Below are positions 1-12,557 of a DNA stretch of 64,000 bases, in pieces. Origin of the DNA: Cristatella mucedo (lineage: Eukaryota > Bryozoa > Phylactolaemata > Cristatellidae); the NCBI GenBank assembly GCA_009760855.2, contig WPIO01000045.1, positions 3,115,501-3,179,500 of the forward strand. Reading direction: 5' to 3'. The number at the start of each line of letters is the position of its first letter. Position 1 is the stretch's first letter. The notes under the pieces are model-generated. The model did no database searches. It was not told where the DNA came from and worked only from the letters and a program-made list of their open reading frames with translations. The translations under genes and the position numbers were made by a program.

Positions 1-1402
<1,402 letters not shown>

Positions 1403-1550
1403 TGAGCCCGATAGCGGTAACCCGGGTTACCGAATATCCGCGAGTATAATCGCAATTAATTATTTATTTTACGGATTGCTACTCTAAAAATATAGCGTTT
1501 TGAAGTCAAAAACTCTGTTGACCTGATTCAGGAGCAGCACCCTCAGAACC

Positions 1551-1799
1551 ATGTTGAATCAATCTGAAAAACTATGTGCTCAAGAGCTCAATGAAAGGAT
1601 GCACGATACGGTTGTCTATAATGACGATATAAAAGTTATTAGCAGTGATGTTCTTAACAACGCAATGGAAATGGTGTGCAAGCTCTTGGAAACATTTCTC
1701 GGGAACGTCATTTCCACCTGCAGGTCTGAAAAGATTATGCAGGAGGTTCGGAATCGCGGCGCCAGTGCGCGCGCCTGGGTGCTCAATGACGATCGATAA
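1551..1799 (+). pseudogene. 82-residue reading frame in the TIR element, possible transposase C-terminal remnant
   Basis: This frame starts at ATG 1551 and runs 82 residues to TAA. It is mainly helical and charged (for example EMVCKLLETFLGNVIS), reminiscent of the degenerate C-terminal region of pogo/Tigger transposases. No DDE catalytic motif or HTH DNA-binding domain can be seen in what survives. It lies inside the TIR-bounded element and is out of frame with the next reading frame at 1880, consistent with a frameshifted remnant. I do not recognise it by sequence, and the family link rests on context. Confidence 0.3.
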
Positions 1800-1879
1800 A
1801 AGGCCGGCGTATCGGTCGATGCGCTGAAACTGGAGCGCAAACCTGTCTTGGAGTTCGGCGTTCTTCGTCAAGGAAGTAC

Positions 1880-2143
1880 ATGTCGATCCCGGTCCAAGAT
1901 CTGAGGGATTATCCAGCCATGCCGAATTATATCGCAGACAGCGAGGACGAATATCCTGACACTATTGGCGCGCCATTGGCGGCGGCATCCGATATCTCGC
2001 AGACTTGCTGCAGAAAAAAACGAACATCAGCGAAAAAGGCTGCTCCGGGCGCGCAGATACGCCCTGTGGGGCGCCCGAAGAAGGCACCAGCGTTTGTCGT
2101 CCCAAATCAGCCATCAATCTTGAGCTATTTCTCGAAAAAATAG
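1880..2143 (+). pseudogene. 87-residue reading frame with AT-hook-like and C-terminal PIP-box-like motifs
   Basis: The frame starts at ATG 1880 and ends at TAG. An acidic stretch (ADSEDEYPD, residues about 19-27) is followed by a basic segment with GRPKKAP, similar to an AT-hook core. The last residues are QPSILSYFSKK, which fits the PCNA-interacting-peptide pattern Q-x-x-I-x-x-aromatic-aromatic. A PIP box at the very C-terminus is a known property of Drosophila pogo transposase. Because it lies between TIRs, a transposase C-terminus is the best guess. A decayed domesticated gene cannot be excluded. Confidence 0.35.
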
Positions 2144-2378
2144 GCTCAATTTTCGTGATCAAGCACTGGATCCTTGCCCTGGATCCAGTCAGCCGCTACG
2201 AAATTACTCAATAAAAATCATCGTTTTCAAAATCGCTGTCTTTATGCTGACGAATACAAATCGACGAGCTCGAAATTCTAGCCTATTTGCATATAATTTA
2301 GACCAACATTCGGGTAGTTGTCGCAGTCCTCGCGCACCCGGGTTACCATGGTAATCCGGGTTATCACCGTCGGGCTCA

Positions 2379-2967
2379 TATATGTAAAACGGGAAATCTC
2401 CTACGTATCTCGTGAGTGAAGTGAATGACGTTGAACACATCATGTCAAGGATCGAACATTTTGGGAGCTGCGTTTGTAGAAGTAGATGACGATATTGATC
2501 CTGCATGAGTTTTTTATTACTACGGTAGCATGCATTATTGAGATATTGTGTACGACACCGTTAAACGATTTACGATCCTGTCGTGAATCTGTTGCCCAAG
2601 CTGATGCGTTGCTCAACGGTACCACTAACAATAGTTGGTCCAATACGGTCCTTTGTCGGACACTGTTTCTTAGCTTTTTTCAAAAAAATTTGCAGCAGCC
2701 CCATAATTAGGTCAGTGTTGTCAGAGCAAAAATTGTAGCTCCGAGATTGCGTATGAGCCGATTACTTTCAAGCAAAACACTCCTGGTTCTAAAAATCGGC
2801 TCTTGGTCGTGGTTCGAATTTTTGTCAGCGTTACATTATTCGTAATACCCAATGAAAGGAATAGCAGTGCTAATATAAAGCACCGTTAGGAGGACGGTCT
2901 GAGGCGTCCTAAAGGAAAGACCTTCGCTCGGCCACAGCGTTGATACTTATTTGCATGCCATATTTCA
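2379..2967. other. Unassigned intergenic sequence
   Basis: No coding or repeat signal was recognised between the TIR element and the LINE tail at 2968. Confidence 0.35.
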
Positions 2968-3065
2968 TGCTTACCGAAAGCCGCTTAGGCTTCCGTTGAG
3001 CAATCGAAAGCTCTCCTGCGTAACCCACACCTAGTCTTTGCGGCTCTTTGGATGAGAGATGGAGT
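2968..3065 (+). mobile_element. Family-2 L2-like LINE, 3' end fragment
   Basis: The stretch from CCGAAAGCCGCTTAGGCT to the cytosine/thymine-rich end near GGATGAGAGATGGAG follows the 3' untranslated end of the long family-2 copy (which is on the minus strand near 35820-35935). It is decayed and truncated at its 5' side. Confidence 0.6.
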
Positions 3066-3805
3066 CACGTTGCATTTTCAATCGGCTCTCTCTACTAGTT
3101 AATGCGTCGAGCCGTAAGGTGACGCACTTGCGTCGCGTGGCTAGATGGCGCATCTTCGTCAAGCGCCAAGATGGCACAGGCTGTATTCCGTGACGGAACT
3201 ATGACTCATCTAGTACATTAAAATCATCCTGAAAGGGCTGTCGTGTGACCCGCCGTGTAACATCCTTAATATATACGGGTGTCGCTTGCTAATATGCAAC
3301 GATTGAATGCCTTAGTTAAGCAGGTGTAGCTGAGAGACCAGATTCATTCTTTCTTTGATTTGCAATGGCGTATTCGTAAATGGGCTAAGATTGGTTACGT
3401 TTCGTGCTTCAAACGAGCTAAAAGAGAGAGATTGCCCGTATCATTGTCTACCTATTGCTCTAGTCCAGATATTCGTCTCCGGGTCACTCAAAACACTAAC
3501 CTTTCAGTTTTATCGTAGTATGCTTGATTAATAATCGTCAAAAATTGTGAACTGATAGATGCACTTGAAAGATATACGACAAGTCCATTCACTTTGAGAA
3601 AGTTTTTGTTACAAGCTTCAACTGCAGAGGTCAGAGGTCAGTGAGAGGTAACTGAGGTTTCGACGAGATTATCTAGATAAAGGTCAGTTTTAAACCTGGG
3701 CACTACAATTCCGCTGCCGCATTTACATAGGATATGCTGGTCGAGCATATTTTAAGGGTTTTAAGCTTTTACAGCTATTTGCAACGTCGGGTTCGCCAAT
3801 AACTA
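3066..3805. other. Unassigned intergenic sequence
   Basis: Several hundred bases with no frame or repeat family that I can identify. Confidence 0.35.
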
Positions 3806-4255
3806 TAATAATTATAATAATAATAATTCACTTGATAAAGCGCCCTCAGAGAACTTAATCTCTCTCTAGGCGCTTTACATTTGCTGTAAAGTGAAATGCA
3901 ATTGAATGGTAAGTAAAATCATGCTTGAAAAAACAAACGAAATGAATAATATGGTTAGGGGTGACATGCACAGGGTCAGCTTGCAAATGTGGTTAGTGGC
4001 AGCATGCACAGTGTCAGCACGCATAAGCACATCAAGGACGAATCACAGGGACCCACTAAATGCTGTCCTAAATAGGTGTGTTTTTAGGTTCCCTTTAAAT
4101 GTGGTCAGGTCAGGGGATGTTCTGACGCAGGTCGGAAGGGAGTTCCAGGCTTTGGGAGCGTATGAACTAAATACACGGTCTCCAAAGGATTTAAGGTTTG
4201 TATGAGGTATTTCTTGACTGTTAGATTCCGAAAAGCGAACTATCAGGTTGCCCGT
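3806..4255 (-). mobile_element. Family-1 L2-like LINE, 3' fragment
   Basis: Read on the minus strand, this contains the end of the reverse transcriptase ORF (the conserved FGDRAF..YAPKAWNSLP region), the 3' UTR, the stem-loop AAAGCGCC...GGGCGCTTT and a terminal TTA-type repeat. The plus-strand frame at 3906-4205 is its antisense shadow. Confidence 0.85.
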
Positions 4256-4484
4256 GTTGTTAAGTTTGAAAAAACCTTAGCATCAGTTCAATGACGAATG
4301 TTGGCAACACAGGCTGTGAGGGAGTTGCGAAAATTTGATTCGCTGTAAGATAGAGAGGAATGAAATTACAGGTGAAATTCTTTTCACATTCACACAGCGA
4401 GAAAGTTTAAACTGTGATCGCCGATTGCATCGTCAAGAATATGAATGTACGTTGCTAAAAATGAGCTCAGAAGTGATCCCTATT

Positions 4485-4608
4485 ATGGTGAGCCGAGGTC
4501 GTGGGTTCGATTACTGCGGTGGGCGATTCTTTATCGCCGCTGCAAGCGGTGTTGATAACCGTAAACGCTCTTCTGTCGCTATACAAAAAGAGGCTGTTTA
4601 ATCAGCTA
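4485..4608 (+). mobile_element. SINE S2, 5'-truncated copy
   Basis: It retains the tRNA B-box-like segment AGGTCGTGGGTTCGATTA and the S2 body (GCGATTCTTTATCGCCGC, a hairpin, then AGAGGCTG and ATCAGCTAG). The tRNA A-box half is missing or unrecognisable. Confidence 0.75.
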
Positions 4609-4865
4609 GGTTTTTTGTTTTTATATACCGTAAACTTCAAATGCTAGTGGTTATTATGTGGCCGGTGACATAAATGCACTGAAATCTTCTTATATGATTG
4701 GAACATAAACCCTTACAGTACATGCCACAGCAAGAAAAATGGCACGCTAGTCGGATTTGAATTGATTTACATTATCTCAAGCATAAAACATCCCGAAGAA
4801 GGAGCGCAGAGATTCTCTTAATTTAATACCACAGTAAACGTCAATGTAAACTTATTTATAGTATT

Positions 4866-5035
4866 ATTGAGTACATTTGACCTGATTCAACAGCCTCATT
4901 TACATAGCGGCAAAAGACGCTTAGCGGCCTCCACCTCCACTTGCTGTGGCCAATAGAAAAGAACTGCATGCTGCAGCACTCGAATCCACAACCTGCGTCA
5001 TTAAGACAACGCGCACCTTCTTGTCCTGTAGGGTT
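4866..5035 (-). mobile_element. SINE S2, decayed minus-strand copy
   Basis: Starting with GATTCAACAGCCTC and continuing to the B-box-like ACTCGAATCCACAACCT, this is a diverged reverse copy of S2. The internal hairpin is damaged. Confidence 0.6.
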
Positions 5036-5875
5036 TCTTTTAAGAAATTATTACTCTAATAACGTAGGCCCATGTCAAGTCATGGAAAAAATTTTACGTT
5101 GCGTTACAGTGCGGGCATGAGTGTCCCACGACCTAGTGGGAAGTCCAGCCTAGCTACTGAGCCCCGCCTACTGTCGGCCAGAGACTCCGTACCGCGACGT
5201 GGGTAGGTAAGTGCTCGAATATTTAATTTTTGACGTTCTCATAAGCGGAACCCTCGTTTGGCTTACACAGAACGGAAGCTCATGCTTCATACTTTTTTCA
5301 GTTTCCGGAATGTTTCTGCGGAATTTAGGTGGAGTGGAACGGAGTGGCCTTTTTTTTTGCTGATGAATTATCGTCGTTGCCGCCCCGTCGATAAGCTTAT
5401 TTTCTGCCTGCTTTACTCTACTTTACTTATATTCCCAATTCGTTGATCGAAAACTCGCCTATGCACATCTGCGAGCGGTAGCCACAAGTTTCATATGGAA
5501 ATGAGCACGCATCCGTGAAAAAATCGCGGACAGCTGCAGCTTTGCTTCGAAAGGTTTATATGAGTGACCGCTCGCAGCGTGCTGGTGAGCCCACACCAGT
5601 AAACTCCAAGATTACGAGAGTTCTTATTTGCCGTCAGCACCTAGCTGTGAATCTAAACCAAGCCGCATACACGTAGCAGCACGGACGTGCTGACCGACTT
5701 TGCACATCTATCAGCTACATATGTGGGCGTAGCATTACCACTATGCCACCATGTTGCCCCGCCTTAGCCTGACAGGGCAGGAGTGCATAACGTCTCTGCG
5801 GCCGAGCGTATCGCTGATTGCATGGAGGCATGAATGAATGGCCACCCAGTGATGCGATCTTATTATGCAATCGCA
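5036..5875. other. Unassigned intergenic sequence
   Basis: No gene recognised. Small reading frames (such as 5258-5446) have no family features. The family-1 LINE begins abruptly at about 5876. Confidence 0.35.
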
Positions 5876-7025
5876 TGGTTTATACTCTCCCTCTTGCTGA
5901 GGTGATTGCCAAGCACAATCTAGGCTTTCACTTCTATGCGGATGACACTCAGTTGTACCTTTGCTTTGATCCATCCCAGCCTTCGAGCACCTCAAATTCT
6001 CTCAACTCACTTGCAGCATGTATTGATGACATCCGCACATGGATGGTAGCAAATTTTCTAAAACTAAACGATGATAAAACTAGCTTACTAGTTATGGGCA
6101 AACCCAGTGTGATTCAGAAATTGAAAAGGCTGACGCTTAAAATTGGCTCTGCCAGCATATCTCCAGTTGTCAGATCGAAATCTAGGTGTCGCGTTCCAAA
6201 GCGACCTCTCGTTACACGACCATGTCAGCTCCACAGTCAATTCTGCCTACTTTCAGCTACATAACGTTGCTAAAATTCGGGCTTGTTTAGATAAGGATAC
6301 CACGTCCAAGTTGGTCCATGCATTCGTGACATCCCGTCTCGACTTCTGCAACTCACTGCTTAGTGGCCTACCAGCATGTGCGATCAGGCGATTGCAGCTG
6401 GTGCAAAACTCCCCAGCTAGGCTTGTCTGTCGTGAGCGTCGCAGCTGCCACATCACATCACTTCTCGCCGACCTGCACTGGCTACCAGCCAAGCAACGGA
6501 TTCACTTCAAGGTTTTGTCGCTCACTTTTAGGTCACTTCATTCTTTGGCTCCAGCCTATCTCTTAGATCTACTCCCCCATCAGGCCAAGCATCGTACCAC
6601 CTGCTTTTCAGAATCCAACAGTCTACAAATACCTTGTACAAACCTCAAATCCTTTGCAGAACGTGCATTTACTTTGTATGCTCCCAAAGCCTGGAACTCC
6701 CTCCCGACTTGCGTCAGAAAATCCCCTGACCTGACCACATTTAAAAAGAACTTAAAAGCACACTTATTTAGGAGATCATTTAGTGGATCCCTGTGATTCG
6801 TCCTTGATGTGCTTATGCGTGCTGACACTGTGCATTCTGCCACTAACCACATTTGCTTGCAGACCCTGTGCATATCATCCCTAATCATGCTTCTTCTTTT
6901 GTTTGTTTATCAAGCATGATATTACTCACCATTCAATTGCATTTCCCTTTGCAGCAAATTTAAAGCGCCTAGAGAGAGATTGTGTTCTCTGAGAGCGCTT
7001 TATCAAGTGCATTATTATTATTATT
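5876..7025 (+). mobile_element. Family-1 L2-like LINE, 5'-truncated copy
   Basis: The copy starts inside the reverse transcriptase palm (FHFYADDTQLYLCFDPS, containing the YADD catalytic motif) and runs through the thumb/C-terminal region (HITSLLADLHWLPAKQRIHF, then APKAWNSLP) to the 3' UTR, the stem-loop and an ATT tail. The frame shifts near 6165, where a short deletion relative to other copies splits it into two ORFs (5818-6264 and 6143-6796). It is therefore inactive. The strong 5' truncation is usual for target-primed reverse transcription. Confidence 0.93.
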
Positions 7026-7284
7026 ACATCTTTTCCCGCGGCTCTCTCGTTCAGCTCCCGGAGTCGTTAGTGGACCTGTGGTCCGTGTCCGGCTCGCGGA
7101 CGTGTACTGCTAGCGAAGAGTATTGCCAATTCGATTACATCTTGTAGAGAGGTCAGTGACTCCGTCTGCTATCGGTGCTGGCTGCACCACATACACGCTC
7201 GTTAACCTTCCGGGCGCTAAGTTAAAGACCACGCCTGCACATAGTTCGCCCTCTGAGAAGAAGCGCCGGGCAGCCGGCAGACGC
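7026..7284. other. Unassigned sequence between LINE pieces
   Basis: A GC-rich stretch with no recognised gene. Confidence 0.3.
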
Positions 7285-7506
7285 ACGCTGACACTGTGCA
7301 TGCTGCCACTAACCACATTTGCATGCTGACCCAGTGCATGTAACCCCTAACCATGTTATTCATTTTGTTTGTTTTTCAAGCATGATTTTACTTACCATTC
7401 AATTGCATTTCCCTTTGCAGCAAATGTAAAGCGCCTAGAAAGAGCTTAAGTTCTCTTGCTTTATCAAGTACATTATTATTATTATTATTATCAAGTACAT
7501 TATTAC
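7285..7506 (+). mobile_element. Family-1 LINE, solo 3' end
   Basis: Only the 3' UTR is present: GCTGACACTGTGCATGCTGC, the AAAGCGCC stem-loop region (shortened by a deletion) and two ATT-repeat blocks separated by ATCAAGTACATT. Confidence 0.9.
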
Positions 7507-8560
7507 GCCTGCGCCTCGCTTACCAAAGGCAGACGCAGTGTAATGCTCTGCGACTATGAGCTGCAATCGTGAGAGCTGAATCTCGATGAGAACCGATGAT
7601 GTTTGCTGTTTCGCTGATTCTCACTGATGGAGGCTGGCTCTCTGCATCGGGGCATCGAGGATTGGAATGCCTGCGCCACAACGCAATCGCTTTAGCACGG
7701 CAATCGCAGCCGGCTCTCGCTCGCCTCGACTCTCGCTCGGGGCAGTCATCGATGTGGCATGCAAACGCTGCGACGCCGGCTAATTGACTTGCCGCGGGAG
7801 AAAGCGGGGGTGGGGGGGAAGTCGCTTGGAAGCGACTGGGGAAGCCGGTGGGAGCATTGAGCAGAAGCAAGGCATGCGCCGGTGCGTGCGCGCTCGGCGC
7901 AGGTTCTGTCGTAGTGCGCTAGGATTTCCCCGCGGCTAAATGTTCCGTATTAATCTTGGTTGCTGGCTCTGTGCTGAAGACCTCTTATAGTGTCCGCGAC
8001 GAGCCGAAGATTGTTTGCACCGTGATTTAAAATTAGGTTCGGATGCGATCGGTGTGTGACTTGCGACCAGGCCACCGTGTATTTAGGGCACGAGCCTGAC
8101 CGCGGTCTGTTTTTCTTGAATTGAGCAAGGGTCAGCCGTTCGGCGAGTCCTCGCGCTGAGAGCGAGCTGCAGTAATTTTGGCAAACAATTCAGTCGGAAG
8201 TCACCTATCGTATCAACCGTGACGAACACGCAGGCTATTATTCACCCTTTTTCTAATATACGATTTTGCTGCCGCCGCTGCCTGCAGGATATCGCGTGCT
8301 GCGTCGTTACCTCTGGCGTACTTTGAGCTGCAGGTCTCCTCACATTTGATGGGTGTGCCGCTACCCAAACTGGTGAGCGTATGGCGGTCATAGCAGTGGC
8401 ACGACTTCCGGCCGGTCTCTCGCTATCTCAGCTCTCCAAAAAAAGCACCAACTCTGCTGCTCGCTCGAAGCGGGAACTGGGAAACGCCAGTCGAAGCCCA
8501 AGGAGGACAAGTCCAAGGGGGAGGGGCTTCAAGCGCAGAGAGAGAGAGCTAGCTAGCTAG
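7507..8560. other. CpG-rich unassigned region
   Basis: GC-rich sequence with many CpG and no convincing ORF. It ends with a GA run and a CTAG-repeat palindrome (about 8545-8561). It could be an unmethylated regulatory region or old repeat, and nothing decides between them. Confidence 0.3.
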
Positions 8561-9454
8561 CGGAATGCCACGGCCATTCATTTCAAAACTGCATTGAAAT
8601 AAAAGTCGGATTAATTTCTTGAATTTGAATTTTAAAATGCAACTGCGAGCATTCATGCTGGAGCTACGTGTACGAGTTGAGAAAAATACGTTCCTTTTTT
8701 ATGACCTACTATCGCTCTACCGCTGCAGTAGTAGTAGCATTATGAATGGCATACCAAAGGTGCACGACAAGCGTTACGTGATTAACTGCGACTGACTAGA
8801 AAACGAACTTCCAGCTAATTAATCTAGCTTATTAGAGTGGCATGTGTGATATTTTTTGATAATTTCGTTTTTTAGTAAAATTTTGAGCATATTTTCTTGC
8901 ATAATTTGAGGTGTGCATATTTTAGCATTGTATGGTAAGGAATCGGCTGAAATTTTTAAATTCATTTGTTTTGACATTCAAATACATAATTCATTTTTGC
9001 ATACCGGTCTCAGTCTAAGGAAATTTTACATTTTAATTTTATTAGAATTTAAGAGAATCTAACTGCGTATAAAGCGGTGCTCGAGTCCATTTTGGAGAGT
9101 TCAGCAACAGAAATTAGATAAAGCTTTACACTGCTCATCAAGTCATTCAAGGCCTCTTATTTGAGCTCGATAAATGTTTAGGTAAATTGAGCTTGTTAAA
9201 AAGTTATCGCACGCTTTCTCTTGACTTGTTTGCATTAGGCAAAAAGAAATATAAGCCCTACGACGACACTCTCCTGGTTCCTCCACGAAAGTTTGCTGCA
9301 AGAGACGAGAAAGTTTTTTTAATTACCGCGTAGTAATTGTGAGTAGGTAAGAGCTACTGATATAATTCTATAGAAATGAGTGGGCTGAGAATTAAGTAGA
9401 AAATAAAAGAGGTGCTGTGAAACTATGTATGCATCAGTTCAAATTCAAGTTCAA
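8561..9454. other. AT-rich unassigned region
   Basis: No gene or known repeat family is seen. Composition changes sharply from the preceding CpG-rich block. Confidence 0.3.
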
Positions 9455-10348
9455 ACCCTCAAAATTGGCTCTGCCAGCATATCTCCAGTTGAATCAGCTC
9501 GAAATCTAGGTGTCATATTCCAAAGCGACCTCTCGTTAGACAACCATATCAGCTCCACAGTCAAATCCGCCTATTTTCAGCTTCATAACATTGCCAACAT
9601 TCGGGCTTGTTTAGATAAAGATACCACGTCCACGTTGGTCCATGCACTCGTGACATCCCGTCTCGACTTCTGCAACTCACTGCTTACTGGCCTACCAGCA
9701 TGTGCTATCAGGCGATTGCAGCTGGTGCAAAACTCTGCAGCTATGCTTGTCTGTCGTGAGCGTCGCAGTTGCCACATTACTCCACTTCTCGCAGACCTGC
9801 ACTGGCTACCAGTCAAGCAACGGATTGACTTCAAGGTTTTGTCGCTCACTTTTAGGTCACTTCATTCTTTGGCTCCAGCCTCCCTCTCAGATATACTCCC
9901 ACATCACGCCAAGCATCGTACCACCTGCTTTTTGGAATCCAACAGTCTACAAATACCTTGTACAAACCTCAAATCCTTTGGAGACCGCGCATTTAGTTCG
10001 TATGCTCCCAAAGCCTGGAACTGCCTCCCGACCTGCGTCAGAACATCCCCTGACCTGACCACATTTAAAAGGAACTTAAAAACACACCTATTTAGGACAG
10101 CATTTAGTGGGTCCCTGTGATTCGTCCTTGATGTGCTTATGCGTGCTGACACTGTGCATGCTGCCACTAACCACATTTGCAAGCTGACCCTGTGCATGTC
10201 ACCCCTAAACATGTTATTCATCTTGTTTGTTTTTCAAGCATGATTTTACTTACCATTCAATTGCATTTTCCTTTACAGCAAATGTAAAGCGCCTCGAAAG
10301 TGATTAAGTTCTCTGAGGGTGCTTTATCAAGTGCATTATTATTATGAT
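9455..10348 (+). mobile_element. Family-1 L2-like LINE, 5'-truncated copy with an open C-terminal reading frame
   Basis: The frame stays open from 9425 to 10120 (231 residues, of which the first ten or so are flanking sequence). It covers the C-terminal third of the reverse transcriptase protein: LDFCNSLLTGLPACAIRRLQ, then HITPLLADLHWLPVKQRIDF, then FGDRAFSSYAPKAWNCLP. The catalytic YADD part is missing. The 3' UTR, stem-loop and ATT tail follow. The intact frame suggests a fairly recent insertion. Confidence 0.93.
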
Positions 10349-11204
10349 TATAAATTCTTGAGGATCCTGGTTTCAGATATGCAAGAGAGTGTCTAAGTTC
10401 GCTTTTCTTAATTGAAACCTATCGTTGATGGGTGGCTTGGGCAATGCCCTTATGGCCTTCGGGACTTAAGAGCAACCCAAACGACGCTCTTAAAATGCTG
10501 CCACCTAGATCCGTGAAGTTGGTGCTAGGTTAAGAACAATATTCAAAAAATTGATGAACCCTATTTATTTGTCGTACTTTTATAATTGTTTCCTTAAGCA
10601 GTTAACACAAGATTTAATTCTTAATCATAGCACAACAGTCTGCCAATACATGCCATTGCCTCATGGAGATTGAACGGTACTAAGACAAAGTTGTGTGCGA
10701 TACAATTTGATGTTGCATGAAATGTTCACGAATGTGTAAAAATTTCGGCCTGACTGAAGCATTACATGTGGATTCAGTTGGGATAGCGCAAGAGCATTAG
10801 ATAGCCCTGCTAAAGCTCGGAACAGAATTCAAGCTTCGGCTTGCTTCGCCTGCCTAGCAGGCCAGCAAATGTCATGTGTAGCTTAAGAGATTGATGAGTC
10901 AACGAGCGATACTGGGCTGCAGTAAGAAACTCGCGAGCGGCTTAATGCTCTCGCCCAAGCTAATTGTCGTAACGCAGGAGCTTACCATGGCGCTACGGGT
11001 TAGTGCGCATGTTAAGATAGCTGCGTTCACTAAGCAGAGCCCCGAGAAAAAGGATACACGCACATCGTTCTCATCCCTCCAATTCAGTTCCATTACCAGG
11101 GTCCGCGAGAGCATGAAAAATGCCATTTCCTCTTTACTTTGTTTGCTCATCTAGACTTTCGTTCTGACGTCTAAGAAGACATTTTTGAATCTTGAACCGG
11201 TCAC
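10349..11204. other. Unassigned intergenic sequence
   Basis: Overlapping 83-87-residue reading frames at 10891-11154 on both strands have no family signature, and I do not regard them as genes. Confidence 0.35.
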
Positions 11205-11380
11205 TAGCCGTGATGGCACACTGGGTAAGGTGCATGCTTTTCACGACCACGGGAACGAGGTCGTGGATTTGAATCCTGTGTTGGGCGATCCTTCATCGCC
11301 GCTGCAAGCGGCGGTGATAGCCGTAAAAGCTCTTCTGTCACTATACCAAAGAGGCTGTTGAATCAGCTAGAATTTCTTTT
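11205..11380 (+). mobile_element. SINE S2, near full-length copy
   Basis: A tRNA-like head (GTGATGGCACACTGGGTAAG as an A-box region and GAGGTCGTGGATTTGAATCC as a B-box region) is followed by the S2 body. The body has a CGCCGCTGCAAGCGGCG hairpin and ends with AGAGGCTGTTGAATCAGCTA. It is the best-preserved plus-strand S2 in the window. Confidence 0.8.
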
Positions 11381-11606
11381 CACTACGGTTCTAGCGCAAG
11401 TGAGCTTATACTTGCCGCTGCCCTTCGTACCTAGCATAGGCAATATGTACTTAGCCTATGGTCTTATTGCTAAGTTTTTAACAAAAAGGCTGTTGTTATG
11501 CCTCTCAATAGGAGCTCAATAAATGAATCCGAACCGAGGCGAGAGATGCTGCCTGACAGTGATCGCCATGTCAGTCTGAGGCAGTGCTACAGCTAACAGC
11601 AACAGT
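11381..11606. other. Unassigned spacer
   Basis: No feature recognised between SINE S2 and the GGA tract. Confidence 0.3.
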
Positions 11607-11816
11607 GGAGGAGGAGGAGGAGGAGGAGGAGGAGGAGGAGGAAGAGGAGGAGGAGGAGGAGGAGGAGGAGGAGGAGGAGGAGGAGGAGGAGAAGAGGAGG
11701 AGGAGGAGGAGGAGGAGGAGGAGGAGGAGGGAGGAGGAGGAGGAGGAGGAAGAGAGGAGGAGGAGGAGGAAGAGGAGGAGGAGGAGGAGGAGGAGGAGGA
11801 GGAGGAGGAGGAGGAG
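11607..11816. repeat. (GGA)n polypurine tract
   Basis: About 210 bases of almost pure purine on the plus strand, GGA triplets with scattered AGA variants. The Glu/Arg-rich and Ser/Leu/Pro-rich reading frames over it are repeat artefacts. Such polypurine-polypyrimidine tracts can form triplex structures. Confidence 0.97.
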
Positions 11817-12557
11817 CCGTCGCAGATCTTGGCAGAGCAGGGACGAGGAGCAGCTGCTCAGATTGACAGCTACACTCCGAACTTCGCAAATGAAAAAACT
11901 GACCAGCCAATACGAAGTGGCCAAGACCCAATCGAGAAGTTCAGGGCCCTTTGACCTCCACAACGTCGCCTCAATGAAACGGTCCGTTACTGCCCCGGGC
12001 GCACGAGCGAAAGTCACTTGATGGCCTCGACGGTCGGCGACGGATTCCCGCAGGAGCTCCTCCTCGCGGTCTCGAGGTCAAGGTCGCGCTCGGTTATCGC
12101 CTAGAACTACCCGTAGACAGGCTACCGTGCAAGAATGCAAATGTAGGCCAATAGTGCCACTCGCGCGACTCGGTAACCGGCGGATGAGCATCGAGCAGGT
12201 AACCAGCCAGTCGCCGAGCGTCGGGGTCACCGAGCGACTGAATTGGAGCAGGGTCAACGGTCAGAGACTCCGCAGCTTTCGCTGTCCCTTGCAGCCCCGT
12301 GGTTTTACTCACGAGCTGCCCGCGAAACGATGATTGGTCTGCTCGCATGACAAACGGCCCGTCACCTACACAGCTGCCTCGAGTTGATGGGGAGCCACTA
12401 AACTCTTACGTACGGAACACGTCACGCCTAGTAAGTAAGTTCCAGTCACGTTTTCGAGCGAACTATTCCACAGAGTAGGTGCCGGTACGAGTGTTAAACG
12501 ACCTTCACAGGAATAAATAATTAGGTAGCCTCTCTACTGACGCTGATGAATTCTTTC
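11817..12557. other. Unassigned GC-rich intergenic sequence
   Basis: No gene is supported. The small frames at 12094-12348 overlap on both strands and show no domain. Confidence 0.35.

Larger units (their letters stand above)
1403..2378. mobile_element. TIR DNA transposon remnant flanked by TA (Tc1/mariner-pogo-like)
   Basis: The two ends are inverted repeats. The left begins TGAGCCCGATAGCGG and the right, read on the other strand, begins TGAGCCCGACGGTGA; about 23 of the first 29 positions agree. Each end is bordered by TA (1401-1402 and 2379-2380), as expected for the TA target duplication of the Tc1/mariner superfamily. The left TIR contains the 16-base palindrome GGTAACCCGGGTTACC. Two plus-strand reading frames lie inside and the second ends in a PCNA-binding-like motif, which occurs in pogo transposases. 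At 976 bp it is about half the size of an autonomous pogo/Tigger element, so it is probably deleted and decayed. Assignment to pogo is inference. Confidence 0.6.

Noticed and set aside
6253-6492. Minus-strand ORFs over family-1 LINEs (also 9583-9849, 9904-10221, 33551-33772, 33867-34184)
   Set aside because: They recur wherever family 1 occurs and are antisense shadows of its reverse transcriptase ORF.
11571-12021. Poly-Glu/Arg and poly-Ser/Leu/Pro ORFs on both strands
   Set aside because: Created by the GGA repeat, which is open in several frames.
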